Counted from the stretch's first letter, positions 22,084 through 35,396 are shown. The stretch is DNA of 64,000 bases from Theocolax elegans (GCA_026168455.1 CM047425.1:23328648-23392647), one strand, 5' to 3'. The notes: generated by a model from the letters alone, not told the origin. Numbers and translations are program-made.

Positions 22084-24229
22084 CATATTTCGGGTATTAT
22101 AGTTTAATACGGAAGAGAGGTTACGAAGATAATGTGATTATTGTTTTGGACCATATGAATTTGATGGCGATCGGCGAAAAGAGTTGCTGTGACTGGATTA
22201 TATATTTGGAGATGGTTTTTTGCGAGTTATGTTTAGTCGCTCTGCATGAAGTTTGACGGCATATGTAAAAAGCATTTACATTATATTGACATGGACTTTA
22301 TTACTAGTAAAAATCATCGTATTTACAAAATTGGAGTCTGTATTACCGTTGATTCGAACTTCAATAAAGGAATCTAAGTATAAACCTATATCGTGTGTAT
22401 ATTAATAACCTAAAAAGGTAAAGGAATGTTTGACTGTTTCTAAATTATTATGTTATTTTATATTGTATTAATTAGTTTATAATATATATTGCTGTTGATT
22501 TTTAGCATATCTGAAGTTTCTTGACAGCGAATAAATAGTGGTGAATTAATAATATTTTTAATTTTAGTTTGCAGTTCAAAAATAAAATTGGTTTTACAGC
22601 CAAATGATTAGCGTATAATTTATAAACATTAATTTCCTTTGCAGGATATAAGCAAGCTGTAAGATTAATTTGTTGTTAATTTGTTACATTTATTTCAGAA
22701 ACTGAAACGTGCAGAAATTTATTTAGTGTCATTTCCTTTTTTAATTAATTTGTTTTAAGATTGAAATGAATGTTCGTTTGAATGAATATTTGCATATTTA
22801 TAAGCTATTCATTATAATTAGTGATTGTTGTTATTTTTGTATATATCGATTTTATATAATTTCTATTACACGATATACAAATAAAGTATTTAACGTCGAA
22901 ATTCTCCGTTTCAGTATATTAAATATGTATTCATATTGTCATGTACACTGAAAAAAAAGGGTAATAGGTGCGGAAGAGTCAAGCAGTTTTTACCCGAATA
23001 CTTCGTGTATCATAACGCTTATTGAACTGCGACGATCAACAACAACTTGGGTTAATAATAATAGTCTTTCTGAGGTCTATCGTTTAACCAGCGGAGAGAA
23101 CATTGCCTAACTATTTCACCTTATTCGATTTTTATGGAAGGATGAATTTGACTGCATACATGGATTTCCATTGGAAAGCATACGTATCAACATTTTAATT
23201 ATTTTTCTATATTTGAGAATTATGATTCGGTTGGTTTGATTAATTATAGTAATTTATTATTATTAAATGTCGGGTTTGGTTAGATTCAATCAATTAGGTT
23301 ATATTCTCACATAAGTTTTCAAAATAAGTTTGAATTCTAAGTATTTATATTGTTCAATTTATTAAGTAATTAATATGATCTGTTTCATGACTTTATATGT
23401 TTATTACTAGATTTTGAGGATTATTATGTTGTTGACGATTAAAATGATGCATATTTATTCTCGAATTGGTTAATTTATTAGTTTTTGGTCCACATATATT
23501 TTAGTTGTTCAAAGTTAATTATCTTGAATACGATGCATTTAAATATTGGATATATAATAGTTTATTACTCAGTTCAGACATATTCAAGGATTTTTAAAAT
23601 ATTAGTTGAAATTACTTCATGTTTAAAAATAATATACAGTTAAAGTTTAAAACCGATAATGAAAATGATTAGTAATTAAATTGAATTAATCAAAGATAAA
23701 TTAATTTGATTTGTTTGATATAATTAGTAGTGATACTGAGCTAAGCAAATAATCTGTTTTTAATCTACCTCAAAATTTTAATTTAGACGAAGTAAAAGAC
23801 GATGTAAATAGGTATATTATTAAATTGAAAATATGTATAAATTATTGCAATGTAAGTGTAAAATCTTGCTTATATTCTAAGAAAAGAAAATAATTTGGAT
23901 AATTTCAGTATTTATTTAAGAAATGTAATTAAAAAAAAAAAATCATTAAGCTAGCATGAAATCAATAAGGTAAAATAATTTTGATGGCGTACCAATTGAA
24001 TTCGGTAAAGTCAGTTGACAAATCTTTATTTCATGATTAAAGTGCTAGAATATAACGTAAATATATAGAACTAAATTAAGAATTTCGATAGATGTTTTGA
24101 AGTTAATATTTTTGAAGTATAAAAAACTTTTATTTGTGCTCGGGCAGAGGATATTTTTGTTTGATATTACGAAAAGTCTTTGAAGATTTTATCGTTATGT
24201 ATTGAATAAATTAGAATGTGTCGCGAAAC
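22084..24229 (+). mobile_element. Internal region of LTR element, non-coding
   Basis: About 2.15 kb downstream of the primer site with no frame over about 61 codons and no gag, protease, reverse transcriptase or integrase motif. It is very AT-rich. It stops abruptly at 24229 where block A restarts, so the element is cut off here. Either it is a non-autonomous LARD-type element or only a long leader is captured. The first 59 codons after the LTR form one open frame with it (21873-22256), but this is not gag-like. Confidence 0.65.
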
Positions 24230-25757
24230 GCGACGTCAAATAGATGTTACGCGGCTGTAATTAAGCCTTCCGATCTGTAATAATTTATCTTACATTTATA
24301 CAACTTCCAAATTTTTATTTCTTAATGAAGTACAGACCGAGCAACAGTAAACGAGCGAGAAATTTAGTTGGTTCCATATTGAAATAAGAAAATTATATAG
24401 GTAAATATAAGATACAGCAAGTGTCTAAGTAAAAGCTAGTATTTTAATGTCCAAACCGATATTTGTTTAAAATTCAAAATATTTATTTATTTCTCAAAGA
24501 AAATGCTGCGACATATTGGAAATTAAATTGTGATAACGTATGTTGATCAGTAATCTTGTAACTCAATTGCACAATATTATCTTCGTTTCTGTAATTTTAT
24601 GATCAACTTAATTAAAAATGCACAACTTTAATATTATATAGACAAATCCGAATTTCTCTAAATTAATATTGACAATTATCTCATATAAATTTTTTATTAA
24701 ATTAATAAAGACTGACAAAAGACAGGTGTTATCGAAATTAATTTTATTAAATGTAATTTAAGTTAAATGGATTAAAGTGAAAACAGATAGTTACTATAAA
24801 TAAAACTTTTTTGCTATACATTTGTAAAGACATTCTCACGCATTTAAGGAAAAACATTAATAACACTGCATAAAATCCAATAAACTAATTAGAAATTGAT
24901 TAATACAGCTAGTTTTCGTATGAGAAAGTATCAAGTAAAAATTTTTTATTTGTCAATTTTTACTGTCTGAAATAAACTCACGCCTGATTGTGACAAAGCT
25001 TAGCCCCAAGATTTCGCTGACTCGGTGAATTTTCGTTCCACGAAAACTCGACAAATTTCCGTTGTAAGAAAATTGGGTTGTAGGTGGCAATTAAACGATT
25101 TTTCTCTTTACCTCGATAATTTTTCTTTTTTTTTTTAAATATATATATATTAAAATCCATCATTAATTTCCAGTGTAGCTTATAATTAATAATATTAAAA
25201 CCGAATTAGCTAATTAGCGTACCTTACAATTAGTTGAATGATAGTCGCAGCGAAGTCGGAGATATACACATTATAGATACGTCGCCTTGAAGCTTTAAAT
25301 AAAAACGTTGAAAAAGAATTCTTTGTATGCAGTGTTTTTCAAAATCTTAAAATTAATGCAAAAACTTATTTTTTCTAATTAATTAAAAATGTACTATAAC
25401 TTATTTTCAGTACGTTTATTATAAGCTGCTGACAATAATAATTATTCGATACGTTATTTTGTCCTTTATACATCTGTAATCACTTCTCGTCGTTTAATTA
25501 GTTCGATTTTCCGTTCCACTGTAATTTACATATACCGAAGAGAATACGAGTATTTTGTATTTGCGCTAATGATTTCCTTTAATTTCTGGCAAATTTTGTT
25601 TTGATTCAACATTTTTGTATAAAAGACAATAACAAATTTCATATTAGCAGAGTCGGGCGTCATTTTTCAGTTATTTTTCACTATTGCTTGTAACATATAT
25701 TATTAAATTTAAATTTATTGTAAAATGATAGATTAGATTACATAGATTTATTATTAC
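24230..25757. repeat. Duplicated block A, copy A2 (empty site)
   Basis: Repeats 19712-21750 without the MITE and continues through a single ATTAC (25753-25757) straight into block C, with no LTR. This is the pre-insertion form of the LTR target site. The left join falls at GCGACGTCAA, inside retrotransposon internal sequence. Confidence 0.93.
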
Positions 25758-27304
25758 ATTAGTTGCATATAGGCTTGGTATATGCTCATATAAACATATA
25801 TTATAAAATTGTTTTAAATAGAATGAATTTTGTAAATAGACATAAAAAGTTAACGAGTAGTAATATTTTTTACACGTATTTATCATTATCTGAATCGATT
25901 AATTTTTATCGTGTAAAAAGTATTACTTTACAGTTTTTAAAAGAGTACGACGCTGTATTTTCAAAGATAATTTACTTTTAAATTGCGTGTCCTTCGCATT
26001 GTAATATAGAGTGCGCAAGGGTGATCTCTTATCTAGAAAATTTATAAAATATTCTGCAGTGATTTAAAAAAATATTACTGTAGCGAAACACCGATAATTT
26101 AAATTTACATGCAATACTTAATCATTCTCAGTATATATAGTTAAAATTGGAGTAATATTAAATATATGCATGAGTAACCCGTGCATTGCGTGCCGTATTT
26201 TCCGTACATTACTTTTCGCGATTCTAATTACGATGGTAAATATTTTCTTGTAATTAATTTTATTATTTACTTATACACTTACGTTATAATTATTTTGTTA
26301 ATGTGGCTTTACTCTGCCATTATTAAAAAAATTTATATGTGGATATTTTTGAAAAGTATTGTGATCGAGCACGAGCGTGTAATTGATCAACGTAATGTAT
26401 GTATATTTTGAACGAGAGGTCTAAAGTGTACGTAACACTTTGAATTATTAGATATAGGATAACGAATTCGTCATCGTTACCAAGAAATTGTGTTGGCATT
26501 AACCAAAGGTGAAACATAAAACCGAGTCGCAATTATGGAGGACAAAAGCCATCGTCGCTATGACAAAACATTCACCGAGCAATTTGAAACATCATTGCTG
26601 TCGCCAAAACCTAAGCAGTGCACAACGCTTGTCGTGCTTAGTAATTTAATTAGCCGTACTTCGAGAGAGATACTCGTTGTAAAGGTGCTTAGTTTTAAAC
26701 TTCACTTAGTCCTGCAATTGAACTGCTATATGCTCGTTCTCTGTGCCAAAATGTTAATTTTCAACTTTAACTGTTCAAACTTTATCGAGTTAATATTTAT
26801 ATATGTTAATTAGCTATTTTCCACCGAGCTCGTAATTGTTACCGATCAAATGAAAAAAAAAACCAATTTTTCAGACAGTCCGTTTAGCGGGGACTCGCGC
26901 GCGACCGTGGACAGTTAATTTATATTAATTTTCCGTCAAAAGGATCGCAAATGAATCAACGGTAACGCGACGTGTCCTTTACGGTTAATGAATATTGATG
27001 TAAACAAAGTATTTTGTGCATGCACTCAGTTTAACGATAACTATCGATTATTTTAGCGTGAAATTAATATTAGCTGTTTATTTGCTCCATTGTTTCCAAT
27101 AACAGTGTAAAATTAATTTCTACTTGAAATTAGATTTTAGACGTTTCGTTGGAATAATCGATAAACTTCAGGTAATTTAATCGCCGATATAAACGTTGCT
27201 TAAAAATTTAGTACGATGCTAAAGATAGTTTTACAAAAATTCATCTATTTACGTGGCTAATACGGATACAACGTAATTAACTTTGAAATTAATAAAAAAA
27301 AAAA
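25758..27304. repeat. Duplicated block C, copy C1
   Basis: Right flank of the LTR target site. It begins ATTAGTTGCATATAGG and ends in TTAATA followed by an A-run. Copies are C2 27955-29505, C3 29703-30901 (lacking about the first 350 bp), C4 31540-33085 and C5 36588-38139. It contains a conspicuous GC-rich string (TTTAGCGGGGACTCGCGCGC, about 26883). C1 joins the LTR element's 3' end through the A-run. Confidence 0.92.
26535..26813 (+). CDS. Hypothetical small ORF in block C (weak)
   Basis: An ATG frame beginning MEDKSHRRYDKTFTEQFETS. In C2, C3, C4 and C5 (from 28741, 30133, 32323 and 37374) it encodes 39 residues, ending LSKFN. In C1 one A is missing near 26642 and the frame runs on to 92 codons. 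The first 36 codons have less AT-driven composition than surrounding frames. No homologue is recognised, and because the copies are near-identical duplicates their conservation is no evidence of selection. It may be non-coding. Confidence 0.15.
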   Translation: MEDKSHRRYDKTFTEQFETSLLSPKPKQCTTLVVLSNLISRTSREILVVKVLSFKLHLVLQLNCYMLVLCAKMLIFNFNCSNFIELIFIYVN

Positions 27305-27638
27305 CATTGAAGAAACAAATTTTCTTTCTTCGTTAAACTGTGCACAAATTATATGCGTGAGAATGAAAAAATGCGAAGGACAATAAGTTGTTGTGAGGTT
27401 TTGTGACCCCACTGCACAGATGTGCGAGAGATGTGGGTCCGCTCAGGCTTTGGTAGAAATCACGGCAAGGCTACCTTGTTGATTAAGTTAAGAATTTAAA
27501 TATGATTTCAACAAATAATATTTAAAGAATTCGCCATTCTTTTTTATCTCTCGTATATAAAAAGTGTAAAAATAAAGGTTTTGCGACTCTTACAAATATA
27601 GTTAGGTACAAAACTTAGTTTTGTACGGGGGAGAGAAT
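27305..27638 (+). mobile_element. 3' internal end of LTR element with PPT, copy 1
   Basis: It begins CATTGAAGAAACAAATTTTC right after an A-run and ends with the polypurine tract GGGGGAGAGAA (27627-27637) one base before a 3' LTR. The same segment recurs at 30902-31228 and 35943-36273. It has no coding frame. It contains GTGACCCCACTGC and GTGGGTCCGCTCAGG, which are GC-richer than the rest. Confidence 0.85.
27627..27637 (+). promoter_or_regulatory. Polypurine tract
   Basis: GGGGGAGAGAA next to the 3' LTR start, the expected plus-strand primer of reverse transcription. Identical tracts lie at 31217-31227 and 36262-36272. Confidence 0.85.
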
Positions 27639-27949
27639 TGTTATGGATGGAATGCTATAATTTGTTTAACTTTTAGCGATTATTTTATGTTTTCATGATT
27701 GAGTGGTATGTACAGTATATAAGTGCGTATTGTAATGTAAATTAAAAGAAAAGCGATTGAGATGGTTGCTAAGCAACTAAAAAAAAAATGATTTAAGTTT
27801 TGATCGCATCCGAGGAGTAGCCACGAAATTATTATTACATATCGATTTGAATTTATTTGTGTAAAAATAAACATGAATTTTAGCATGTCAAATAAGTGTT
27901 TTATTTACTTTTATTTCTCTCTTCTGTATTTAATGTTTCGATCTTAACA
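27639..27949 (+). mobile_element. 3' LTR, copy 1 (311 bp), followed by TSD ATTAC
   Basis: Starts TGTTATGGATGG and ends CTTAACA. ATTAC follows (27950-27954) and then block C. Sequence matches the 5' LTR at 21751 apart from single-base, often homopolymer, indels and a few substitutions, so the insertion is young or the same LTR pair is represented several times. Confidence 0.9.
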
Positions 27950-27954
27950 ATTAC

Positions 27955-29505
27955 ATTAGTTGCATATAGGCTTTGTATATGCTCATATAAACATATATTA
28001 TAAAATTGTTTTAAATAGAATGAATTTGTAAATAGACATAAAAAGTTTAACGAGTAGAATATTTTTTTACACGTATTTATCATTATCTGAATCGATTAAT
28101 TTTTATGCGTGTAAAAAGTATTACTTTACAATTTTTTAAAAGAGTACGTACGCTGTATTTTCAAAGATAATTTGACTTTTAAATTGCGTGTTCCTTCGCA
28201 TTGTAATATAGAGTGCGCAAGGGTGATCTCTTAATCTAGAAAATTTATAAAATATTCTGAAGTGATTTAAAAAAATATTACTGTAGCGAAACACCGATAA
28301 TTTAAATTTACATGCAATACTTAATCATTTCTCAGTATATATAGTTAAAATTGGAGTAATATTAAAATATATGCATGAGTAACCCGTGCATTGCGTGCCG
28401 TATTTTCCGTACATTACTTTTCGCGATTCTAATTACGATGGTAAATATTTTCTTGTAATTAATTTTATTATTTACTTATACACTTACGTTATAATTATTT
28501 TGTTAATGTGGCTTTACTCTGCCATTATTAAAAAAATTTATATGTGGATATTTTTCAAAAGTATTGTGATCGAGCAACGAGCGTGTAATTGATCAACGTA
28601 ATGTATGTATATTTTGAACGAGAGGTCTAAAGTGTACGTAACACTTTGAATTATTAGATATAGGATAACGAATTCGTCATCGTTACCAAGAAATTGTGTT
28701 GGCATTAACCAAAGGTGAAACATAAAACCGAGTCGCAATTATGGAGGACAAAAGCCATCGTCGCTATGACAAAACATTCACCGAGCAATTTGAAACATCA
28801 TTGCTGTCGCCAAAACCTAAGCAGTGCACAACGCTTGTCGTGCTTAGTAAATTTAATTAGCCGTACTTCGAGAGAGATACTCGTTGTAAAGGTGCTTAGT
28901 TTTAAACTTCACTTAGTCTGCAATTGAACTGCTATATGCTCGTTCTCTGTGCCAAAATGTTAATTTTCAACTTTAACTGTTCAAACTTTATCGAGTTAAT
29001 ATTTATATATGTTAATTAGCTATTTTCCACCGAGCTCGTAATTGTTACCGATCAAATGAAAAAAAAAACCAATTTTTCAGACAGTCCGTTTAGCGGGGAC
29101 TCGCGCGCGACCGTGGACAGTTAATTTATATTAATTTTCCGTCAAAAGGATCGCAAATGATCAACGGTACGCGACGTGTCTTTACGGTTAATGAATATTG
29201 ATGTAAACAAAGTATTTTGTGCATGCACTCAGTTTAACGATAACTATCGATTATTTTAGCGTGAAATTAATATTAGCTGTTTATTTGCTCCATTGTTTCC
29301 AATAACAGTGTAAATTAATTTCTACTTGAAATTAGATTTTAGACGTTTCGTTGGAATAATCGATAAACCTCAGGTAATTTAATCGCCGATATAAACGTTG
29401 CTTAAAAATTTAGTACGATGCTAAAGATAGTTTTACAAAAATTCATCTATTTACGTGGCTAATACGGATACAACGTAATTAACTTTGAAATTAATAAAAA
29501 AAAAA
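27955..29505. repeat. Duplicated block C, copy C2
   Basis: As C1, but placed after a 3' LTR, which is the order expected on the insertion-carrying chromosome. It ends in the same A-run and joins block D. It carries the 39-codon ATG frame at 28741-28860. Confidence 0.92.
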
Positions 29506-29702
29506 GAAGTGTAAAGTTACTCGCACATTTACAATTACGTATTCTTTTGAAATCGGGCGACGGAATACTTTTGCAACGAAAATATATCACCCTATAGCGT
29601 TTGTATAGTTCTAAAACAGCGCGCTCATGAACTCATAACTTCGAGACGTGCTAGTATAAATCAACAATTTTATGGCGGTGGATAGCAACAACCTATTCGA
29701 AA
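29506..29702. repeat. Truncated block D, copy D1
   Basis: Starts GAAGTGTAAAGTTACTCGC and ends CCTATTCGAAA, matching the first about 200 bp of D2 (33086) and D3 (38140). At ACAT it jumps back into block C at CATGCAATACTTAATC, which looks like a microhomology-mediated or overlap-based join. Confidence 0.9.
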
Positions 29703-30901
29703 CATGCAATACTTAATCATTTCTCAGTATATATAGTTAAAATTGGAGTAATATTAAAATATATGCATGAGTAACCCGTGCATTGCGTGCCGTATTTTCC
29801 GTACATTACTTTTCGCGATTCTAATTACGATGGTAAATATTTTCTTGTAATTAATTTTATTATTTACTTATACACTTACGTTATAATTATTTTGTTAATG
29901 TGGCTTTACTCTGCCATTATTAAAAAAATTTATATGTGGATATTTTTCAAAAGTATTGTGATCGAGCAACGAGCGTGTAATTGATCAACGTAATGTATGT
30001 ATATTTTGAACGAGAGGTCTAAAGTGTACGTAACACTTTGAATTATTAGATATAGGATAACGAATTCGTCATCGTTACCAAGAAATTGTGTTGGCATTAA
30101 CCAAAGGTGAAACATAAAACCGAGTCGCAATTATGGAGGACAAAAGCCATCGTCGCTATGACAAAACATTCACCGAGCAATTTGAAACATCATTGCTGTC
30201 GCCAAAACCTAAGCAGTGCACAACGCTTGTCGTGCTTAGTAAATTTAATTAGCCGTACTTCGAGAGAGATACTCGTTGTAAAGGTGCTTAGTTTTAAACT
30301 TCACTTAGTCTGCAATTGAACTGCTATATGCTCGTTCTCTGTGCCAAAATGTTAATTTTCAACTTTAACTGTTCAAACTTTATCGAGTTAATATTTATAT
30401 ATGTTAATTAGCTATTTTCCACCGAGCTCGTAATTGTTACCGATCAAATGAAAAAAAAAACAATTTTTCAGACAGTCCGTTTAGCGGGGACTCGCGCGCG
30501 ACCGTGGACAGTTAATTTATATTAATTTTCCGTCAAAAGGATCGCAAATGATCAACGGTACGCGACGTGTCTTTACGGTTAATGAATATTGATGTAAACA
30601 AAGTATTTTGTGCATGCACTCAGTTTAACGATAACTATCGATTATTTTAGCGTGAAATTAATATTAGCTGTTTATTTGCTCCATTGTTTCCAATAACAGT
30701 GTAAATTAATTTCTACTTGAAATTAGATTTTAGACGTTTCGTTGGAATAATCGATAAACTTCAGGTAATTTAATCGCCGATATAAACGTTGCTTAAAAAT
30801 TTAGTACGATGCTAAAGATAGTTTTACAAAAATTCATCTATTTACGTGGCTAATACGGATACAACGTAATTAACTTTGAAATTAATAAAAAAAAAAAAAA
30901 A
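29703..30901. repeat. Partial block C, copy C3
   Basis: Block C without about its first 350 bp, starting at CATGCAATACTTAATC. It ends in a longer A-run (about 16) that joins another copy of the LTR element's 3' end. Confidence 0.92.
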
Positions 30902-31228
30902 CATTGAAGAAACAAATTTTCTTTCTTTGTTAAACTGTGCACAAATTATATGCGTGAGAATGAAAAATGCGAAGGAATAAGTTGTTGTGAGGTTTTGTGA
31001 CCCCACTGCCCAGATGTGCGAGAGATGTGGGTCCGCTCAGGCTTTGGTAGAAATCACGGCAAGGCTACCTTGTTGATTAAGTTAAGAATTTAAATATGAT
31101 TTCAACAAATAATATTAAAAGAATTCGCTATTCTTTTTTATCTCTCGTATAAAAAGTGTAAAATAAGGTTTTGCGACTCTTACAAATATAGTTAGGTACA
31201 AAACTTAGTTTTGTACGGGGGAGAGAAT
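30902..31228 (+). mobile_element. 3' internal end of LTR element with PPT, copy 2
   Basis: Second copy of the segment at 27305, with PPT at 31217-31227. It is a few bases shorter through single-base losses. It begins a 4.5-kb unit (30902-35396) repeated in full at 35943-40447. Confidence 0.85.
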
Positions 31229-31534
31229 TGTTATGGATGGAATGCTATAATTTGTTTAACTTTTAGCGATTATTTTATGTTTTCATGATTGAGTGGTATG
31301 TACGTATATAAGTGCGTATTGTAATGTAAATTAAAAGAAAGCGATTGAGATGGTTGCTAAGCAACTAAAAAAAAAATGATTTAAGTTTTGATCGCATCCG
31401 AGGAGTAGCCACGAAATTATATTACATATCGATTTGAGTTTATTTGTGTAAAATAAACATGAATTTTAGCATGTCAAATAAGTGTTTTATTTACTTTTAT
31501 TTCTCTCTTCTGTATTAATGTTTCGATCTTAACA
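31229..31534 (+). mobile_element. 3' LTR, copy 2 (306 bp), followed by TSD ATTAC
   Basis: Same LTR with several single-base deletions (for example TGTACGTATATAAG instead of TGTACAGTATATAAG). ATTAC at 31535-31539, then block C4. Confidence 0.88.
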
Positions 31535-31539
31535 ATTAC

Positions 31540-33085
31540 ATTAGTTGCATTAGGCTTTGTATATGCTCATATAACATATATTATAAAATTGTTTTAAATA
31601 GAATGAATTTGTAAATAGACATAAAAGTTTAACGAGTAGAATATTTTTTTACACGTATTTATCATTATCTGAATCGATTAATTTTTATGCGTGTAAAAAA
31701 GTATTACTTTACAGTTTTTTAAAAGAGTACGTACGCTGTATTTTCAAAGATAATTTGACTTTTAAATTGCGTGTTCCTTCGCATTGTAATATAGAGTGCG
31801 CAAGGGTGATCTCTTAATCTAGAAAATTTATAAAATATTCTGAAGTGATTTAAAAAAATATTACTGTAGCGAAACACCGATAATTTAAATTTACATGCAA
31901 TACTTAATCATTTCTCAGTATATATAGTTAAAATTGGAGTAATATTAAAATATAGCATGAGTAACCCGTGCATTGCGTGCCGTATTTTCCGTACATTACT
32001 TTTCGCGATTCTAATTACGATGGTAAATATTTCTTGTAATTAATTTTATTATTTACTTATACACTTACGTTATAATTATTTTGTTAATGTGGCTTTACTC
32101 TGCCATTATTAAAAAAAATTTATATGTGGATATTTTTGAAAAGTATTGTGATCGAGCAACGAGCGTGTAATTGATCAACGTAATGTATGTATATTTTGAA
32201 CGAGAGGTCTAAAGTGTACGTAACACTTTGAATTATTAGATATAGGATAACGAATTCGTCATCGTTACCAAGAAATTGTGTTGGCATTAACCAAAGGTGA
32301 AACATAAAACCGAGTCGCAATTATGGAGGACAAAAGCCATCGTCGCTATGACAAAACATTCACCGAGCAATTTGAAACATCATTGCTGTCGCCAAAACCT
32401 AAGCAGTGCACAACGCTTGTCGTGCTTAGTAAATTTAATTAGCCGTACTTCGAGAGAGATACTCGTTGTAAAGGTGCTTAGTTTTAAACGTCACTTAGTC
32501 TGCAATTGAACTGCTATATGCTCGTTCTCTGTGCCAAAATGTTAATTTTCAACTTTAACTGTTCAAACTTTATCGAGTTAATATTTATATATGTTAATTA
32601 GCTAGTTTCCACCGAGCTCGTAATTGTACCGATCAAATGAAAAAAAAAACCAATTTTTCAGACAGTCCGTTTAGCGGGGACTCGCGCGCGACCGTGGACA
32701 GTTAATTTATATTAATTTTCCGTCAAAAGGATCGCAAATGATCAACGGTACGCGACGTGTCTTTACGGTTAATGAATATTGATGTAAACAAAGTATTTTG
32801 TGCATGCACTCAGTTTAACGATAACTATCGATTATTTTAGCGTGAAATTAATATTAGCTGTTTATTTGCTCCATTGTTTCCAATAACAGTGTAAATTAAT
32901 TTCTACTTGAAATTAGATTTTAGACGTTTCGTTGGAATAATCGATAAACTTCAGGTAATTTAATCGCCGATATAAACGTTGCTTAAAATTTAGTACGATG
33001 CTAAAGATAGTTTTACAAAAATTCATCTATTTACGTGGCTAATACGGATACAACGTAATTAACTTTGAAATTAATAAAAAAAAAA
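31540..33085. repeat. Duplicated block C, copy C4
   Basis: Full block C. It differs from the others by scattered single-base changes, for example one fewer T near 32030. It ends in an A-run and enters block D2. Confidence 0.92.
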
Positions 33086-33659
33086 GAAGTGTAAAGTTAC
33101 TCGCACATTTACAATTACGTATTCTTTTGAAATCGGGCGACGGAATACTTTTGCAACGAAATATATCACCCTATAGCGTTTGTATAGTTCTAAAACAGCG
33201 CGCTCATGAACTCATAACTTCGAGACGTGCTAGTATAAATCAACAATTTTATGGCGGTGGATAGCAACAACCTATTCGAAACATTCAATAGTTCAATATT
33301 TTTCAGGTTTAATTATAAATAAAGAGATACGAGTGCGCACACTGAGAGAAAATGGATTTTGGCCCTAACTGGAATTATTCTTAAAAATCAACTCGATAAA
33401 CGATAGCTGCTCAATCATACTGAATCTTCTTTTGCAAAGTATTAAAGAACGGATGAAATATGCTAACATATCGACTTGTATTTTTAATGCCTTACACTGG
33501 TCGCTTGTGTTTAAATCATCAATAAAATTCAGTACCCTGTCGCAGAGAAAAATTCAAAGAAGTAATTTTTCATTTTTCATCGTTTAATGCAATATCTACA
33601 CGAAATAAATCAAGAAAATGAAGAAAATTCAATTTTATTCTGTTTACAGTACAAAAGTA

Positions 33660-33693
33660 CACACACATACCACACACACACATATACACACAT
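33660..33693. repeat. (CA)n microsatellite in D2
   Basis: CA-rich run with short interruptions. The equivalent at 38713-38747 has slightly different repeat number and interruptions. Confidence 0.9.
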
Positions 33694-33810
33694 TTCAAAA
33701 CGTACTGGAAACTTGTATTTTTGTAACCATTTTTTTACTATCACAAAGCTTCCGCTACGAAGAATCAACTTAATTACATAAAATTACGATACGTAATAAA
33801 TTTAGATGTT

Positions 33811-34252
33811 GAGCCGCGGTGGCTCATGGGTAGAGCTCCCGACTCTCACACCGAGGGTCGTGGGTTCGATCCCAGACGTGTACCTCTGAAAATTTTTTCA
33901 TGTGCATTTTCGAACACCGCGACTCAGTGGCTCGGCGTGTCACTATAATGTGACGCCAGTTCAGGTGCGCGTGCGTTTCGTGCACTTGTCAGTGCATGAG
34001 AGGCACGGGCATCTGAACTATAGGGAACGTTAGGGACGCGAAGATGTAAAGAGGATCGCGGTGGTTCCATCGGGAGGACAGGAAACTCTAATTATTAGAC
34101 TAATTACAGTGACCGATGATATCTTCCGATGGACACAAGCACCACTGTTTCAACTACATGTGCTTTGTTTACAGACACACCGTTCACCTCCGTCGCTGAT
34201 TAGCCCTGGCAGCATAAATAGAGCGACGTTAAATAACTTAAAAAAAAAAAAA
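33811..34252 (+). mobile_element. tRNA-derived SINE with 13-bp TSD (in D2)
   Basis: Head resembles a tRNA: A box TGGCTCATGGG (33820-33830), anticodon-loop-like TCTCACAC and B box GGTTCGATCCC (33863-33873). A tRNA-unrelated body of about 360 bp and a poly-A tail follow. It is flanked by the 13-bp repeat AAATTTAGATGTT (33798-33810 and 34253-34265), the mark of LINE-driven insertion. About 440 bp in all. The parent tRNA is not certain; the loop resembles Val(CAC). A second copy at 38865 shares the same TSD and so came with the block duplication. Confidence 0.9.
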
Positions 34253-35396
34253 AAATTTAGATGTTTTCAGCAATTTTTTTGTGCAACATTTTAGTTATAT
34301 TTAAATAATATCCATTTTATAGGTATATTGCATAATAGACTCTAAAGCAAGTAATAAATATAATAATTTTCAACTTCAAATTGTATTAATTAAATTTAAT
34401 CAGGAGATAGCTATAATTTACGTCCAGAAAATTACCGAATGTTACCAACTTGAACCGTAATATCCACCTTTTATGTGTAATTTCAATCGTGGAGAAAGGA
34501 CAAAAAATCTTAGTAAGGTGGATCAGTTAAAAAGGGGTGAACACTGGAGAGAACCGAAACTTGTGTTCGTGGTAGAAACTGTGTTACAATTGCAGACGTG
34601 TCTGAGGATGCACTGTCCCCTTCTCGATCCACCGCTCCAGTCGAATTCGTCGGATCCTGTTGCAAAGCCGTTCCATTACACTTAAGAAGAAATGAGAAGT
34701 CACAGTTGAGCCCAAGGGAACAAAGGAGGATGCGCAGTCCGCGTATAAATTTTTACCCTCAAGAAAAACCTATGATACCTACACTATATATAACACGTAG
34801 GCTGACACGTACTATTTTTTAACTTTGAAAATATTCACTCTTTTAGACACTCGGTTATAACAATGAAATAGGAAAACTTAATTACCTTTTCTTGAAGTTT
34901 TAAAATTTCGAAAGTAATTAAAAAATTTGAATAACTGTACACGTTCGTTAAGAAAAACTATCGACCCAATTGTTATATTATCGCGATGTATAATTTAACA
35001 AAAAATTATAATTAATCTCGAGACTTTCGAAAATTTACTCGTTAAACTTCTTCGAAATTTACTCGTTAATTTTTATTTTCTTCACTTCATCGCTATACCT
35101 CAACCTGTTTTTATAAATATATGGAAAATTGAAAAATAAGATTTCGCCTTTGAAAAGAATTCTAAATATTATAAGCCCAATAAATTCGATAAAGAATAAA
35201 TTGCACCGAACGGAGATTCTTTTATAAAAGTGGCAAAACTAGGTTAATTCTGCTTCTGTAACTTAATCTAAAAATGAGTGCGCGTATCGTTAACGTTTCA
35301 ACGAAAATTCAAAGTTTTATGCTATAATTTCATCTCTCTTCTATTTCTTTAGGTCAAAGATAATATATGTACACATGTGTATATGTGACTCTATAG

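Larger units (their letters stand above)
33086..35396. repeat. Duplicated block D, copy D2 (2.31 kb)
   Basis: Repeated at 38140-40447. It contains a CA microsatellite (33660) and a complete tRNA-derived SINE (33811-34252). It diverges from D3 after GTGACTCTATAG. D3 continues into single-copy DNA, while D2 goes into the GC-rich block E, so the D3 junction is the likelier native one. Confidence 0.92.
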
